Assembly: GCA_963800705.1 (NCBI GenBank)
Contig: CAWDBV010000002.1
Location: forward strand, 641,408 to 705,407
Length of the DNA: 64,000 nt
Direction of reading: 5' to 3'
Origin: CAWDBV01 sp963800705
Lineage (GTDB): Bacteria; Actinomycetota; Thermoleophilia; Solirubrobacterales; 70-9
The position numbers and the translations under genes are program-made. Under the pieces are notes generated by a model that was given only the letters and a program-made list of their open reading frames with translations, had not been told where the DNA came from and searched no databases. This document shows positions 62,352 through 64,000 of the stretch, piece by piece. How positions within the stretch are numbered: position 1 is the first letter of the stretch; each line of letters opens with the position of its first letter.

Positions 62352-64000
62352 ATGGGTACGATAATTGAACTACTATCCTTGATGGAACAAGCAAAACCCC
62401 GCCCAACCCGGATAAGACAGATTATGCGGGTATTATTAAGAATAACCGTTATCTGTATCCTGGCCATTTTGTTAATGTGGACGGCCATATACATCTACTT
62501 TCGCTTAAACAAAGAAAGCCTGCTCGCCAAAGTGTCCCAAACGGTCAGCGCCCGGCTTAGCGGCCAGGCCACCATCAAAGACATCGGCCTCAATTTCCTG
62601 GTGAATTTTCCTTACATCACGCTTCGGCTGGAAGACGTGACGCTTCGCGACTCCATGTACAAAGTGCACCACCACGACCTCCTGAAAGCAAAGAAATTGT
62701 TTATCAGCTCCACTACCTTTCAATTATTAAAAGGGAAAGTTGAGCCCACCAAGATCGTGATAGAAGGTCGGCAGATTTTTTTGTTTACCGACGCAGCGGG
62801 ATATTCCAATGGCTACATCATTTCGCCGCCGCCGCAAGCCAATGCCAAAAAATTATCTTACCGGTCATTGCCCGATAAGATCGTGCTGAAAAATGTGCGC
62901 ATTGTATTATACAACCTGCCCAAACATAAATACCACGACTTGTTTGTACGAAGTTGCGCTGCGGCATCGATGCATCTGGCGGGTTTGTCGATTTTAAGAC
63001 CAGTCTCGATGTAGGCATCAACAGCCTTACATTCAATTTAAAAAGGAAGCTTTGCAAAAGAGAAAGTGATCACGGGCGATTTCAGGATGCGGTTCGATAC
63101 ACTGCAAAGGGTTTTATCGCTTAATAAGGCTAAGCTTAGGATCGGCGGAAATCCTTTTAGCGTCCATGCCGCGTTTCATTTCGATAGCACCCGGAAATTC
63201 ACATTGCAATTGGGCGCCGAGCGCATTCCATTCCGCGAAGCGGCCGCATTGGTATCAGAAAGCGTTTCTAAAAAATTCGATTCGGTCAATTTCAAGAAGC
63301 CGATCGACCTGCAGGCGGATATCGTAGCCGCACGGTTTTCAAGGACACGCCTTTTGTAAATATTCGCATGGCGGTAAAAGACAATGACATCACCATGCCG
63401 CAGGGAACGTTTGAGCATTGCTCCTTTACCGGCTCGTTTGTAAATTATTTCTCCGATACCGCTTCGCGGAACGATCAAAATTCGGCTATACGTATCAGTA
63501 AGTTACAGGCTACGTGGGAGGGCATACCGGTAACGAGCGAAACCATCGATATCCGCGACCTGGTTCACCCCGTCATTACCTGCGACATTCAATGCAATAC
63601 AGATCTGTCAAAATTGGATCACCTCATTGGCAGCGAATCCTTTCAATGCATCAAAGGCGAAGCGCGTACCAACTCTATTATCACGGACCCATCGGCGACA
63701 GCACGAAATCATCACCTTATATTTCCGGCAGCTTCAGCTTCAACGACGCCGAAATGGAATACCTGCCGCGAAAAATAAAACTCTCCGGCATTACCGGCGA
63801 CATCATCTTCGACAGTTCCGACATCCGCTTCAAAGACATAAAAGGCAAGGTGCAGCAAAGCCCCATTACCATCAATGCCGAGATCAAAAACTTCTTTGCC
63901 TTGATGGACATCGATCCCGGTAAGCTGGAGCTCACTTCATCCATCTACATGCCGATGCTGGACATACAGCAATTCAAGACCTTCCTCGGCACGCGCAGCA
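62352..64000 (+). CDS. AsmA-like membrane protein, partial and frameshifted
   Basis: Start at 62352, or Met at 62382 (MEQAKPRPTRIRQIM). One membrane helix near residues 30-50 (VICILAILLMWTAIYIYFRL) leads to the AsmA-type entry: LAKVSQTVSARLSGQATIKD, IGLNFLVNFPYITLRLEDVT, LLKAKKLFISSTTFQLLKGK. Further parts after several shifts (near 62950, 63050, 63340 and 63680) keep the pattern of repeated beta strands (GDFRMRFDTLQRVLSL, GAERIPFREAAALVSES). The gene runs off the end of the window. AsmA-family proteins bridge or tend the outer membrane lipid pathway. Family call from the N-terminal part. Confidence 0.75.

Noticed and set aside
59572..64000. Recent horizontal transfer of a Bacteroidota island into the left genome
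   Set aside because: No integrase, tRNA or repeat at the border, and a gene is cut on each side. Chimeric assembly is the simpler account.

Overview
Bases 1 to about 59,570 are one very GC-rich bacterial chromosome segment that looks like Myxococcota. The evidence is a MYXO-CTERM-like sorting tail on a secreted metzincin protease (minus strand, ends at 3390), many Cys-anchored lipoproteins, a DUF1592/DUF1552 gene pair, an ADOP-type permease, a Ser/Thr kinase next to a TIGR02999-type sigma factor, and a sigma factor fused to a membrane-anchored ectodomain. The last 4.4 kb (about 59,575-64,000) is clearly less GC-rich and Bacteroidota-like: a T9SS sorting tail, uvrB, and an AsmA-like protein. 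A gene is cut on each side of the joint, so the window is most simply a chimeric assembly rather than one genome.

Layout. 0-3.4 kb: broken SUKH immunity-like gene, methyltransferase remnant, tandem GFA protein, a hypothetical gene, and the 3' half of a tRNA-Arg(CCG). 3.4-12 kb: protease, then a convergent operon-like run of sigma-fusion, DUF1592 and DUF1552 genes. 12-14.3 kb: MltB-like transglycosylase and a VapBC module with a readable promoter/operator. 14.5-26.6 kb: secreted lipoproteins (beta-propeller, MopE-like, PQQ-type sugar dehydrogenase with NPCBM/CBM6, CotH kinase, DUF1349-like). 26.6-30.8 kb: ADOP permease, an internally deleted molybdopterin oxidoreductase, and a ribosome-hibernation factor. 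31-37.6 kb: hydrolases, TonB-like protein, and an MBOAT/SGNH acyl-transfer pair with a degenerate receiver. 37.9-48.3 kb: membrane proteins, sorbosone dehydrogenase-like protein with an internal amber codon, exported methyltransferase, PhoD, a second TonB-like protein, a second ectodomain protein, and PHB-depolymerase-like esterase with a CopG regulator. 48.4-49.7 kb: an IS110-family element sitting precisely inside a dispersed palindromic repeat. 49.9-59.6 kb: YbaK-type deacylase, kinase plus sigma factor, PAP2/haloperoxidase-like lipoprotein, M32 carboxypeptidase, M48 fragment, FIST protein and a truncated histidine kinase.

Many conserved genes are split by single-base shifts, often in G or C runs, while other long genes (834, 1,083 and 552 residues) are intact. 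I read most shifts as sequencing error and annotate the joined gene, keeping 'pseudogene' for cases with missing domains. The genes suggest a predatory or saprophytic cell rich in surface lipoproteins, with several envelope-linked transcription switches (sigma-ectodomain fusion, kinase/sigma pair, FIST/kinase pair). No CRISPR, rRNA, complete tRNA or classic defence island was seen.
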